Assembly: GCA_015680685.1 (NCBI GenBank)
Contig: MNCI01024020.1
Coordinates: 80,408 to 144,407, forward strand
DNA length: 64,000 nucleotides
From: Gnetum montanum
Taxonomy: Eukaryota; Streptophyta; Gnetopsida; Gnetales; Gnetaceae
Direction of reading: 5' to 3'
The notes below the pieces were generated by a model, which worked only from the letters and a program-made list of their open reading frames with translations, had not been told where the DNA came from and did no database searches. A program made the translations under genes and the position numbers. Each line of letters starts with the position of its first letter. Within the stretch, counting starts at the first letter, position 1. Positions 47,509-58,702 of this stretch are shown one piece after another.

Positions 47509-49043
47509 TGAAACACCACTAATTTTGGCCTAGCACTTTAAAATGAAAATGACTCAAAAGGCATAAATTTGGCTAAGGCATTGAGCTCACACCCAGCATG
47601 CCCAAGGCAGTTTGCTCACCCTTAGCATGAACGACTCTAAGAAACATCAAATCAAATCAAAAGTGGAAGATAATTAATCAAAGTTCAAAAATTCCAGTGT
47701 TCAGTGTCCAGCATCAAAATTGCCAGTTTTTTAGGTCACGTTGCAGGTCATGCCTATCATGACCACAGCGTGACCTGCCTAAATCCCAATGTGACCTATT
47801 CAAAGAAGGCTCCAAATCAAACATTTTCAAGCTCAAATTTCCAAATCCAGATCACACATAGGTAGGCAGTAACTGTACTTAAAAACATGCTTCAACGATT
47901 TCAAATTTAGTGTCAAAAAAATTCCATTTTTCCTACCTCATGCTTAGGTCATGCTGAGGTCATGCCCAGCGTGACTGCCCAGCATGACTGTAGCATGACT
48001 GCTGCACAAAAACACTTCAAACACATGATGAAGACACATTAAAGCCTAGACAACTCACGTTGGAAGCCCTAGTCAAATAGAGATGCTTCAAACAGCCTCA
48101 AATCAACATCTTGACATCCTGGAGCGATTGATCCATGGTCAAGCGAGCCAAGGTCAAATTTCTCTTGTTGTTATACATTTCATTTTAAATCCCCATTTGT
48201 GGGCATGTCAAGCCCTCATGGTCTAAATTAAATGTACTTTCATAGGCTTGAATAACCCAAAAATTGTAAAATGCAATATACCTGGTCAAGAACATAGCTT
48301 GCCGACACACATCCAACTCGTGCACAACTATCCGACACACATCCAACTCTCGCCAGCATGCATCCAACCCAAGCACAACTGTCCATTGAACACATGTCGC
48401 ACGAGCCTGTTTCCTCTCATCTCTCAGTTGTTGATTCCATCCACAGATTCCATGCCCGAGTCTGGCCCAGCCCTATAAATACCCTATCAATTCACATGAA
48501 TGAGGGGAAAAAGGTTGGCAATTGGAGACTCGGGCAATTCTGAGAACATACAGCAAGAACATGTAATCCTTGGGTGCTTGGCACACTTGACTATTGGAAT
48601 CCAAGCACTTTTGACATTCATCACCTCACATCATCACATCATCATGTTACATCACCCTAGGGCTAGACGTTTGACCTGCCATCTACACGCAGCTACACTT
48701 TGACCGGTGCACACTCTTGTTAAATAATATAATACAGTTTCATTACTACCTTCCATTTACATTGTTTACTCAATTCAGTCTCTATTTATAGTTTGTGTCC
48801 TGTTTACATTTCGTGTCGTTGTTTGCATTCCATTTACAGCATTTACAATAACCCCAACGCTAGCCATAGCTTACACTCAGGGAAGTCCTTGGTTGATTTG
48901 TGTGCAAATCATCCAAGGCACTCTACCTTTGTTCTCTTTTCCAGCTTGCCCTTGGGTATAGGTAGGGTCAGTTGTCCCTACCCAATGATCTTTCGGTGTC
49001 TGTTTTCCCTTCCAGCCTTACACCGATGATTTAGGTTAGTATA
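47509..49043 (+). repeat. Tat 3' LTR
   Basis: TGAAACACCACT to TTAGTATA (the final CA is mutated to TA). It contains the same GTCACGCT-type cluster (47590-48005) and TATA box (48474-48481) as the 5' LTR, and is about 100 bp shorter, with small deletions near 47990 and 48770. Confidence 0.92.
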
Positions 49044-49944
49044 GGGAGTACGTTTGGTATTGTCATTAAATACTTCTAACATAGTACTCCACCTATGAAT
49101 GGATTCCAGTTCTAAAGACTAGTACTAACTTTCTGCTTCTTTAACTAGTGTCCGTGGAAACAACTTAAGTTTTTGCCATTAATTCTCTATATTTAAGGCA
49201 CACACATCATGGAATGCTTGTGAGTGATTTTGAGGATCAGCATTGTATCCCTTTTCAAATCATGGGATATTATTCATATCTAATCTCTAGATCCTACTAT
49301 CTTTCTAATGCCTTGTTGGAATTCTAATAACCTCAGTTATGTCTAACATACTTCAAGTAGCAAGTAGGGCTTCATCATGATTATCTCGTCCATGGTGTCT
49401 ATGATGCCTACGTTGTTCCCTACTCTCCCTTCTTCTATGTCGTGACTCTCTAGACTGTCCTCGTCCCCTTTCCTAGCTGTTTCTTCTATGACTTCTAGTT
49501 TTCTTACCTTTATCCCCATGATCTTTTTCTTTATGACTATGTCTGGATACTAAAGGAGAGGGTTAAGAAGATGATGAAGGTGAAGAAGAAGGAGAACCAT
49601 CATCATGACGATTTCTACTACCTTCTCTTCTATGGTCTCAGTCCCGATCACGATTACGATCAGAATGTCAACCTTTATCATGAGTTCGTGTCCCTTTTTT
49701 GGACCCTTTGTGCCCATGGGTATCAAGAATTGGGTTATGAATAGTGGAATGAAGGTCCAGATACACAACCCCTTGGCCACAGTCAAGGGGAGGAACATCG
49801 TTGTGTGGCCGACTACCTGAGGTAGGTTCACCATCCTCATTTTTGCTTAAGACATGTGAGGCATCCTGGGCCCGCTTACCCTTCAAAGACTTATGATGTC
49901 TCTCATATTGCAAGTTCCTTTGACATTGTGCCTCTGTGGGATGG
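49044..49944 (-). pseudogene. Athila-3 gag, middle part
   Basis: Continues the N-terminal part that breaks at 57336. From 49944 downward it reads a basic segment (MQYERHHKSLKGKRAQDASH), DLHSTIHNPILDTHGHKG, then an Arg/His/Asp/Ser-rich low-complexity linker, then the start of the gag core (SQAFHDVCALNIEN, LFPRTLVKEAES) and RWSTMLEVFND up to 49044. The linker is common to all Athila gag copies here. Confidence 0.85.
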
Positions 49945-50012
49945 TGATCAGTGGCGAGGTGCCCCTACACTCAACCATACGAATATGAGCGTTACACGCG
50001 CTATCCAGTCGA
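49945..50012 (-). repeat. Athila array, truncated outer LTR
   Basis: TGATCAGTGGCGAGGTGCCC starts an Athila LTR, but after about 68 bp the sequence jumps into gag (GCTATCTTTTTGATGCC), deleting the rest of the LTR and the 3' internal region. Confidence 0.85.
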
Positions 50013-50958
50013 ACTCCGGCTATCTTTTTGATGCCTTGTAGGTATCCTCAAAGCCTCCATAATGTCTAACATATTCCAGGTTGCTAGTAGGGTTCATCAT
50101 TGTCATCTCTTTCATGGCATCTATGATACCTACGATGTTCCCTACTTTTCCTTCTACCATGCCTTGACTCTCTCGAATGCCCTCATCCTCGCTCTTGACT
50201 TTCTCTTCAAGGGTTCTCATTATGCCTACCCTTTTCCTCACAGTTGTGTTCCTTGTGACTGCGCCCCAATGTGGAAGGAGAGGGTGAATGATGTGATGAA
50301 GGTGAAGAAGAAGGGGAACCATCACCATGACAATGTTTCTTACCTTCTCTTCAGTGGCTACAGCCCCGATTGTGATTACGATCAGACTTCCTGCCTTTAT
50401 CACTTGGTGTTCATGGGGATCAGAACCAAGGTTGTGAATCGTGAAGTGTAGGTTCTGGTACTCCACCTCCTCACCATCGTTAGAAGGGGGAATATAATTT
50501 TGTGGAGAACCTATTGAAATAGGTTCACCACCCTTGATTTCGCTTATGACGGGTGAACTGTTATGGGGCCCCTTGGCCTTCATCAATGTATGGTAGCTCT
50601 CCTACCACAAGTCCCATTGACGTTGTGCTTCTATGGGATGGTATTCCCTTGCGTTGTAATTGCATGCAACGTACTCAGCATATAATTGCGATATGCTGAT
50701 TCATGCAATGATAGGAATGAGCATGTTGGGAGTGGCTCTGTCTAGAGGCAACACTATGCTACCCTTCAAGTCTCTCCATCGTAGTTGTTCATCTTGATGG
50801 AAGACAAAGGTAAAATCAGGTATATACTCATCGTGGTGAGTATATACCACACTGAATTCTTAAGGACCTGGTGAATGTTGGTTATGTGTCTGGTGCCGCC
50901 GACTATCTTTAGTGTTATCCCTAGGTGGTGAAGTGCTTTTATGAGAAGAAGAAGACAT
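50013..50958 (-). pseudogene. Athila array unit 1 gag, N-terminal half
   Basis: The ATG at 50958 opens MSSSSHKSTS. A stop lies near 50870 (position of Gln), then FSVVYTHHDEYIPDFTFVFH and DEQLRWRDLKGSIVLPLDR. The stretch 50586-50020 covers KGGEPISIGSPQNYIPPSN and the charged linker. It ends where the deletion joins the LTR fragment. It is close in sequence to unit 2 (56359-55400). Confidence 0.85.
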
Positions 50959-51080
50959 TGTTTATCTTGTTGGTGTGTTATTAACTGTTGTTTATCCTTC
51001 TGATTAACCCTAAGGGTTCGTTCAAGCTTCCCAACTATGTGGATGATTTCCTTTGTTCTACTTAGCAAACAAACAACTGA

Positions 51081-51099
51081 GTCCCCAGCAACGGCGCCA
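51081..51099 (-). promoter_or_regulatory. Primer-binding site, Athila array unit 1
   Basis: Minus strand TGGCGCCGTTGCTGGGGAC, one base inside the LTR. It is nearly identical to the tRNA-Asp-type PBS described for Athila elements (TGGCGCCGTTGCCGGGGA) and is the best-preserved Athila PBS in the window. Confidence 0.85.
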
Positions 51100-51100
51100 A

Positions 51101-51869
51101 TGATGAGTGGCGACATACCCATACACTCAACCATATGAATACGAGTGTTACACGCGCGATCCGATCGAACTCCATAGACTAAGTACCTACATGCCTCATG
51201 GAACACCTAAGGTTAATCAATCATTGTCTTCCCAATCTCACTTGTATTTGTCATGATTGTATGGTTAAGTGAACTTGAGGTATATGATTTTTATATCTTT
51301 TATGTTTTTATCGCCTATGCTAAGAGAGGAAAGGGTGAAGAGACTAATAACTACTTTAACTAACTAAGCCTTAATTAACCTAGCATCAGTATCGGTTCCC
51401 ACTTGCCATTTCACACCCTGAACTAATGCAATGCTACTAGGATTACCAAACGCTATTCGTTATTGGGATTACCAAGCGTAACGCATGTGCTCGAAGTGGT
51501 CATACTGAATGCACCTAACTATGAGAGTTGAGGGTTGAGAGAGATTAAGTCCTAAGAAAGCATTTAAACAATTAACAATAATTAATTCCTCATTAGCTTA
51601 GTCCATGCACTGCAAGGTTTATCCAAAAGTTCATCTTTATTTCCGTACACAATTGTGTGCTCAGGTACAAAATTGCTTGAATAAATATCCGTTTACTTTG
51701 GGACTCCTACTGCAGGAACATGGAAATTATTCTATCTTTGGAATGTTAAAACTGCAAAAGTTTGGCTATGGTCTAGCTCTAGATTGTGAAACAAGGGAGA
51801 GCCACCTCTTATTTATAGAAATGGCGATGGACTACAATATCATTGCCCATGCGATATCGTGTCCCATCA
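51101..51869 (-). repeat. Athila array, middle (shared) LTR
   Basis: Plus orientation TGATGAGTGGCG to TGTCCCATCA. Minus-strand TATA-like CTATAAATAA at 51809-51818. A GCGATATCG palindrome lies in U3 near 51850. Flanked by a PBS on one side and a GGGGGTA polypurine tract on the other. Confidence 0.92.
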
Positions 51870-53055
51870 TACCCCCATGACTGAATAAAAACTTATCCTT
51901 GAGTTCCTTACAAAATATTAGGAAGGTATGGGATTATTGACTTGAATGAAACTAATGGTGAATGGGACGACATGTGAACGGATCATCATTACAGAACATG
52001 ACAAAACTGGTGCTCATGACAATAAGAGTGAACACTTTATACATTTAACATTAGGCCTTATTTGGCAGCTAAGAAAGAGAGAGAAAAAAATAGTTTTGCT
52101 GCTGCCAATGCCAAGATTGAGCCTTGTGTTGTCCATCCATAAGTGCGCCATCAATCTTGTTCCTTGCATAACTACTTTGGCACCGATCCATTCCAAGTGT
52201 TCCCTCCAGATCCAATCCATTATTGTAGGATTGCCATCTGCACATACAACACAATCTTATATTAGCAAGGGTAAATGAATCTCAATGTAATTGATACCTT
52301 GCTTTGGTGAAAGGTCCATTGGTTGAGTTGTGGTATGGTTGATTTCGGGTTCTGGAGGTATAATATTAGTGACTATTGAAGGTGTAAGGGTTAGGAGAAA
52401 ATCAAAGCAAAGACTTTTTTTGTGGGAACCACACCATGCAAAGACTTTTTATTTTTATTTTTATTCACTCAACCTCCCGATAATTGGGTAACGTCAAAAC
52501 AGTAAGAAAACTCAAGAAGAAAAACATCCAAGCACCCAAGAGAATGGCCAACACAAATGCATCAAGTTCCCTTGAAGCCACACCCTTTTCAATCCTTGAG
52601 TCCTTCCTTAGTTTGAGAAATGCCCAGTCACTGATTCGTTGAAAGTTCTTATTATTTGAAGAAAGGGACTGTACATTCCCAAGCCAAGAGAGACCATAGA
52701 AATTTGTGGATGTACGGATGATGTGGAGTCATTGCCTGTCATATCAAAAGAACCAAACCTTAGTATCAACATTGTAACTTAAAGGTAAAAACCAAACATT
52801 GGCAATCAAGAGAAAACAGTTCATACCATCCTTGGAGCACTTATTGGGTGACAAACTTAACAAGATGGATAAGACACACATACAAAAATAAAAGAAGAAG
52901 TATGAACGATGTTGCAAAACAAAAACAAAAAAAAGTTAAAGAAATTGTAAAACAAAAATGTGTAAAACAAAAACTTAAAAATAACTTAGGGCCTCAAATG
53001 ATCAGCATAGGTGGTTATCTCCCCATGACTGAATTGGAAGGGACAGATCCAAAAT
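51870..53055 (-). other. Athila array unit 2, 3' internal region
   Basis: Non-coding as far as I can see. It matches 25417-27250 of Athila-3, with the longer copy having extra sequence. It joins directly to the protease end at 53056, so the entire RT, RNase H and integrase coding region is deleted. Confidence 0.75.
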
Positions 53056-53900
53056 AATGAGCGTTTATTTAAATTTCATAGAAGTTTCCAACTTCTCCTA
53101 ATTGATGTTTTTAGATTAAGGGTTGGAAGTTGGCAATGCTCATACTCCAATGTATCTATGCCTTCATTGTGGTTGTGAGTTGTTCCCCTAGTTAGTTCAA
53201 TGAATATTGGTGGGTTGCTCTCTTGATTAGCTATCAACCACTAGGTGTTCTCTTGTTGTGTGATTGCTACATACAGGCACCTCTGTATCTAAGTCTCTTG
53301 GGCACACCGGTTGCATACAGGAGATGTTGAGCATTCCTGTACATCATCACCCTCAGTGTCACTGTATGTGATGCATGGAACTTTCTTCTTGATCTTTCCC
53401 TAAATATTTTCCTTAGATATTTCTAGGGAAAGATCACAGATTCCTAGGCATGCATTGATGGTACTGAGTCATGCCCTCCCCATTATAATCGGGAAGTTCC
53501 ATTTATTATTGTTGACTTCTATCACTAGAAAATCAGCTAGGTATGACCAACCACACACAGTGGTAACAATGTCCTCCATAAGTCCCAAGGGGACAGTGAT
53601 GGACTGGTCAGCCAACTCTAATTGAATATTGCTCTTCTTGAGTGGAGGTAGGTTCTAGGCTTTATACATTTCTCATGATATCAAGTTGACTCCAGAGCCT
53701 AAGTTAAGAAGAGCCTTACGTGGTTCATTCCCAGCAACTTGGAGGTAGATTAAGGGACTTCCGGGGTCAGAGAGTTTCCTAGGAAGGTGGCCCACCTTAA
53801 TCTAGTTAGTAACGGTATGTGTTAACATAATTACACGTGTTGAGCTCTGTTGTTGGTTTGAAGGGAGCTCCGAAGCCTTTCTTGATGGAGGAGTGATCAT
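53056..53900 (-). pseudogene. Athila array unit 2 protease (broken)
   Basis: Reads PGSPLIYLQVAGN, then KALLNLGSGVNLIS and EMYKA, NLPPLKKSNIQLELAD, and FPIIMGRA. The catalytic Asp of the D-L-G-S box is Asn (ALLNLGS), so the enzyme would be dead even without its stops. The remainder (LGICDLSLEIS, then CITYSDTEGDD) matches the Athila-3 copy. Confidence 0.85.
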
Positions 53901-54296
53901 AGACACAACCACTTGTGGTTGTGAGAGCTTGTTTGGACTGTTGGTTCTAAAAAGGGATCTTCTCTTTTTACGGTTGTTAGAAATAGTAGTGGGTTGAAGG
54001 TTTATAGCTCTCGTAGCATTACGTTGCTACGGTTGAGTGGGGAGTTCCCCTTGCATCGTTGGAGCATGTCGTAGTGGAACTATCAGTGTAAGAGTGGAAA
54101 ATGGATTCAGAGGTTGGTATGTATGTGGTGTGTCTCCTGTAGGAGGAGTCCTAAAATACTCCTAAACTTGGTAGTGATGTTGTGGAGTTACATGACCCAT
54201 AGAGTCACTTGGAGAAACTGGCTGTTGCACGTAATAGCCATATAGGTTTGGTTGCCGGTAAGGGTATTGTTGTCTAGGCAGTGGCATCCCTCATGA

Positions 54297-56359
54297 CTAT
54301 GGGTATTGCCACTGTTGGTGTTGCCCGATAGGTTGTGGCAGAGTTCCACTTGGATAATATGTTAATGGTTGGTGGAACTGCCTTGGGTTACCTTGGGGAT
54401 AAGGTAACCGACGAGGTGCTTGCCGTTTGTTAAGTCTTGGGTTGAGTGCATACACCCCAGACTCTTGTAGATGTGAGATTATTGGGCAACATCCCTTAGG
54501 ATGGTCATATTGGCAGATCTCACATCCACCGTCATTGTCCATATAAAAATCCACAACCTCATCGATGATAGTCATTTTTCCCTTACCCTTGTTACATGCG
54601 TGGTCTAAGTTTCTCCCCCTTTTCTTATCGTGGTCACTACTTCGTTCCTTAGACTCCTCTATAATTTTTTAAATGGTTTCAAATCTACTGTCTGAGTTCC
54701 ACATTTGATCTACCTTGGCCGACACTTCAGTTGTTAGCTTTTGAAGCAGCAAGGTTTTTCTATTCATCAACTCTTCAAGTGGTGACTCATCCTCTTCCTC
54801 ACAGATTCTTACTCCCTTCTTTCGAAGGGAAGGATCGCTATTATACTCTTCCGTGCTTTCTCTTTTCCGTAGCTGTCCTTCTTCTTTAGCTACTTGCTTC
54901 AATAATCTATGCACCTCATGGGACCTAAGCTCAGATAATCTCCCTTGGGCATATGTCCCAAGGGTTCTCCTAGTTTCGTGCCTAAGCCCATCTACGAGAT
55001 GGTGGAGTTGATCCCGTTGTGCGTAGCCATGGCCTAGGCAACGATGTAAAAATGCATAATATCGGCCCATGGAAACATCCAAGGGTTCGTGATTACCCTA
55101 CTTCCATCCTTGGATCTTCTTACGCAAGTTGGACACTCTGGAATACATTTGATCTTTATCATTGAACAGTTCTAGCATCGTACTCCACCTACAAATGGAT
55201 TCCGATTCTAAGGACCGATACCAACTTTTTGCTTCTTTTATGAGTGTCCTAGAAAACAACTTTAACTTCTGCCACTCATTTTCAATATTATGCAAAGCAC
55301 AGGCATCGTGGAATGCCTGTAAGTGGTTTTGCAAATCAGTGTTGTATCCCCCCTCAAATTAGGGAATATTATTCATGTCAAGTCTCTTGATCCGACTATC
55401 TTTTTGATGCCTTGTAGGTATCCTCACATCCTCTATAATGTCTAACATATTCTAGGTTGCTAGTAGGGTTCATCATTATCATCTCTTTCATGGCATCTAT
55501 GATGCCTACAATGTTCCCTACTTTCCCTTCTATCATGCCTTAACTCTCTCGAATGCCCTCGTCCTCGCTCTCGACTTTCTCGTCAAGGGTTCTCATTATG
55601 CCTACCCTTGTCCTCACGGTTGTGTTCCTTGTGACTGTGCCCCAATGTGGAAGGAGAGGGTGAATGATGTGATGAAGGTGAAGAAGAAGGGGAACCATCA
55701 CCATGATGATGTTTCTTACATTCTCTTCAGTGGCTATGGTCCCGATCGTGATTACGATTAAACTTCCCGCTATTGTCATGTGTTTGTGTTCCCTCATTGA
55801 ACACTTGGTGTTCATGGGAATTAGATTCAGGGTTGTGAATCATGGAGTGTAGGTTCTGGTACCCCACCTCCTTACCATCATTAGGAGGGGGAACATTATT
55901 TTGTGGAGAACCTATTGAAATAGGTTCACCACCCTTGATTTTGCTTATGATGGGTGAACCGTTATGGGGCCCCTTGTCCTTCATCAATGTATGGTAGCTC
56001 TCCTGCCGCAAGTCCCGTTGATGTTGCACTTCTGTGGGATGGTATTCCCTTGCGTTGTAATCGCATGCAATGCACTCGACGTATAATTGAGACATGTCGA
56101 TTCGTGCAAGGGCACAAAGGAACATGTTGGGAGCGGCTCTGTCTGGAGGCAACACTATATTACCCTCCAGGTCTTTCCATCGCAGTTGTTCATCTTGATG
56201 GAAGACAAAGGTAAAATCGAGTATATACTCATCGTGGTGAGTATATACCACACTCAATTCTTGAGGACCTAGCAGATGTTCGTTATGTGTCTTGTGTCGC
56301 CGACTATCTTTAGTATTATCCCTAGGCAGTGAAGTGCTTTTATGAGAAGAAGAAGACAT
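54297..56359 (-). pseudogene. Athila array unit 2 gag (nearly full length)
   Basis: The ATG at 56359 (MSSSSHKSTSLPRDNTKDSR) starts a 210-codon stop-free stretch to 55727 with the 'DFTFVFHQDEQLRW' box. After the charged linker the gag core is in 55334-55098 (QAFHDACALHNIENEW, LFSRTLIKEAKSWY), then 55082-54669 (GRYYAFLHRCLGHGYAQRDQ, LRHETRRTLGTYAQG, VAKEEGQLRKRES), and 54575-54297 with the Cys/His motif CEICQYDHPKGCCPIISHL. Three frame changes and few stops make it the best gag of this family here. The core resembles Athila gag, which forms virus-like particles. Confidence 0.9.
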
Positions 56360-56485
56360 TATTTATCTTGTTGGTGTGCTATTGACCACTATTTAAATTT
56401 CCTTCTGATTAACCCTAAGGGTTCGTTCAAGCTTCCCAATGATGTGGATGATTTCCTATGTTCTACTTAGTGCACAAACAACTTA

Positions 56486-56504
56486 GTCATTGGCAACAAC
56501 GCCA
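56486..56504 (-). promoter_or_regulatory. Primer-binding site, Athila array unit 2 (mutated)
   Basis: Minus strand TGGCGTTGTTGCCAATGAC, one base inside the LTR at 56506. C to T and GG to AA type changes relative to 51081-51099. Confidence 0.8.
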
Positions 56505-56505
56505 A

Positions 56506-57335
56506 TGATGAGTGGCGAGGTACCCCTGCACTCAACCATATGAATACGAGCATTACACACGTGATCCGGTTGAACTCCATAGACTAAGTGCCTACACGCC
56601 TCATGGAACACCTAAGGTTAATCAATCATTGTCTTCCCAAGCTCACTTGTATTTGTCATGGTTGTATGGTTAAGTGAACTTGAGGTATATGATTTTTATA
56701 TCTTTTATGTTTTTATCGCCTATGCTAAGAGAGGAAAGTGTGAAGAGACTAACAACTACTTTAACTAACTAAGCCTTAATTAACCTAACATCAGTATCTA
56801 TTCCCACTTGCTGTTTCACACCCTGAACCAATGCAACGCTACTAGGATTACCAAACGCTATTCATTACTAGGATTACCAAGCGTAAAACACGTGCTTGAA
56901 GCAGTCATACTGAATGCACTTAACTATGAGAGTTGAGGGTTGAGAGAGATTAAGTCCTAAGAAAGCATTTAAACAATTAACAATAATTAAATCCTCATTA
57001 GCTTGGTCCATGCACTACAAGGTTTATCCAAAAGTTCATGTTTATTGTCGTACACAATTGTGTGCTTAGGTATAAAATTGCTCGAATAAAGATCCATTCA
57101 CTTTGGGACTCCTATTGCAGGCACATGGAAATTATTCTATCTCTGGAATGCTAAAACTACAAGAGTTTGGCTACAGTCCAGCTCTAAATTGTGAAACAAG
57201 GGAGATCTGTCTCTTATTTATAGAAATGGTGGCGGACTACGATGTCGCGTACACGATATCGTGGGAAAGACGCGATATCACGTATGATACATCACATACG
57301 TGATATCACGGCCCATGCGATATCACATCCCATCA
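56506..57335 (-). repeat. Athila array, outer 5' LTR
   Basis: TGATGAGTGGCGAGG to CACATCCCATCA, then the TSD GATGG. The U3 part (57250-57330) is expanded with GATATC-centred palindromes, including a perfect 13-bp stem (57274-57286 with 57295-57307). Confidence 0.92.
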
Positions 57336-57654
57336 GATGGTATTCTGTCGAGTCATGGTCTTGCACAACGTATTTTGCGTGTAAGTGCGGCATGCCAATT
57401 TGTGTGAGAGCATGAAGAAGCATGCTCAAGACTGAACAATTGGGAGGTAACACTATGTTACCTTCTAAATCTTGCCAATGCAATTGTTCATCCTGATGGA
57501 GGATAAAGGTAAAGTTCGATACATATTCATTAGTATGAACATATACCACACGAAATTGTTGAGGGACTAGTGGATTATCATGTGTACTACACCTACGATT
57601 GTTACCTGTATCAGACCTAGGTAGTGAAACACTTTCGTACGAAGAAGGAGACAT
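57336..57654 (-). pseudogene. Athila-3 gag, N-terminal part
   Basis: The ATG at 57654 gives MSPSSYESVSLPRSD, then FRVVYVHTNEYVSNFTFIL, DEQLHWQDLEGNIVLPPN. It is stop-free until it is cut at 57336 within the segment equivalent to 'EYHPTE' of unit 2. The frame continues at 49944 after the array is removed. Confidence 0.88.
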
Positions 57655-57770
57655 GATTGTCTATTCAGTGTGCAATGTATTCTTATTTATTATTTTCTCA
57701 ATCAACCCTAAGGGTTCATTCCAATGATGTGAATGATTTCCTATGTTCTAATTAGCACACAAACAACTAA

Positions 57771-57789
57771 GTCCTTGGCAACAGCACCA
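57771..57789 (-). promoter_or_regulatory. Primer-binding site of Athila-3 (mutated)
   Basis: Minus strand TGGTGCTGTTGCCAAGGAC, one base inside the LTR. A decayed version of TGGCGCCGTTGCTGGGGAC. Confidence 0.8.
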
Positions 57790-57790
57790 A

Positions 57791-58702
57791 TGATGAGTGG
57801 CAAGATATCCCTACACTCAACCATACAAATACAAGCATTTCATGCATGATCCAGTCGAATTCCAAGGACTAAGTGCCTATGCACCTTTGTGGAACAAGGA
57901 TGGGTTGGTTTATCATTGTCTTCCTAAACTTACTTATATGTCACGATTGTATGGTTAAGTAAGTTTGAGGCATATGATTTTTATAGCTTTTATGTTTTTA
58001 TGTCCTGCTACTAATAAGGGAGGAGAGAGAGAGATAACTATGTGATTAATTTAACTTAACTACTAATTAACTAGGCTTTAAACTAATCCTAACACCAGTA
58101 TCTATTCTCACTTTTCGTACACATCCTAAACCAGCACAACACTACTGAGATTACCAAATGCTAATCGTTACTGAGTTACCAAGTGTTACACGCATGCTTG
58201 AAGTGATCGTACTGTGTGTGCTAATAACAAAAATTTAAAGTGCATAAAATAAAATAAAATAAATGCAGAAGAAAATAAGATCAAAGAAATAACTAAGAAA
58301 AAAATCTCAAGTGTTACAAGGATGAATCCAAGAGCTCATCTTTATTGCCATACACAAGGTGTGCTTAGGTACACAATGCTTGAATAAAGATCCATCCACA
58401 CTTAGACCTCCTGCTACGGGCACTTGGAAAATACTCTAACTACAAAAGTTTCACTACTTGACTCCTAAAAGACTTCTAAAAGACTTCCCTTGAAAGATTT
58501 CCTTCTAAGACTCTCCCCCCTAAATTGTGTGCCTGGGCACTATATTTATAGGCTTGGGAGAAACTACTCTAATAATTAGAAAAACTAGCACTCTAATTTT
58601 AGAGAAACTGCCACTCTAATTTTAGAGAAACTACCACTCTAATTTTAGAGAAACTTCCACTATAATAAATAGAATAAACTGCTAAAGTAACTACTCTCAT
58701 CA
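57791..58702 (-). repeat. Athila-3 5' LTR
   Basis: TGATGAGTGGCAAG to CTACTCTCATCA, followed by the TSD ATTTG. TATA-like minus-strand CCTATAAATATAG near 58540-58553. The U3 part holds a 23-bp tandem repeat (58565-58662) and lacks the GATATC palindromes of the array LTRs. Confidence 0.88.
58565..58662. repeat. 23-bp minisatellite in Athila-3 U3
   Basis: Three good copies and one partial copy of a unit containing CTCTAATTTTAGAGAAACT, starting at 58591, 58614 and 58637. CTCTAATTTTAGAG is itself nearly palindromic. Confidence 0.9.

Larger units (their letters stand above)
30703..49043 (+). mobile_element. Tat-lineage Ty3/gypsy element with an antisense spliced gene
   Basis: LTRs 30703-32344 and 47509-49043 are flanked by AGGAG (30698-30702) and GGGAG (49044-49048), a 5-bp TSD with one mismatch. 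PBS at 32349, gag, protease, gap, antisense gene, RT, RNase H, second RNase H, truncated integrase, 38-bp tandem array, polypurine tract AAAGAGGGGCCAA at 47496-47508. The second, archaeal-type RNase H marks the Tat/Ogre lineage. At 18.3 kb it is large, mostly because of the antisense region and long LTRs. Integrase is damaged, so it is not autonomous. Confidence 0.9.
49940..57340 (-). mobile_element. Athila three-LTR array with TSD GATGG
   Basis: GATGG at 49940-49944 and 57336-57340 flanks LTR fragment 49945-50012, internal 50013-51100, LTR 51101-51869, internal 51870-56505, LTR 56506-57335. The middle LTR has a PBS on its left (51081-51099) and a polypurine tract on its right (51870-51879), so it served as 5' LTR for one unit and 3' LTR for the other. 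The target is the gag of Athila-3, an element of the same family. Confidence 0.9.
24820..58702 (-). mobile_element. Athila-3, a minus-strand Athila element carrying two nested insertions
   Basis: Bounded by TSD ATTTG (24815-24819 and 58703-58707). From 5' to 3' on the minus strand: LTR 57791-58702, PBS 57771-57789, gag start 57654, gag interrupted at 57336 by the Athila array, gag resuming at 49944, interrupted again at 49044 by the Tat element, gag resuming at 30702, protease, RT, a jump to the end of integrase, untranslated internal region, and 3' LTR from 25035 down to 24820. Without its insertions it would be about 8 kb. Confidence 0.9.
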
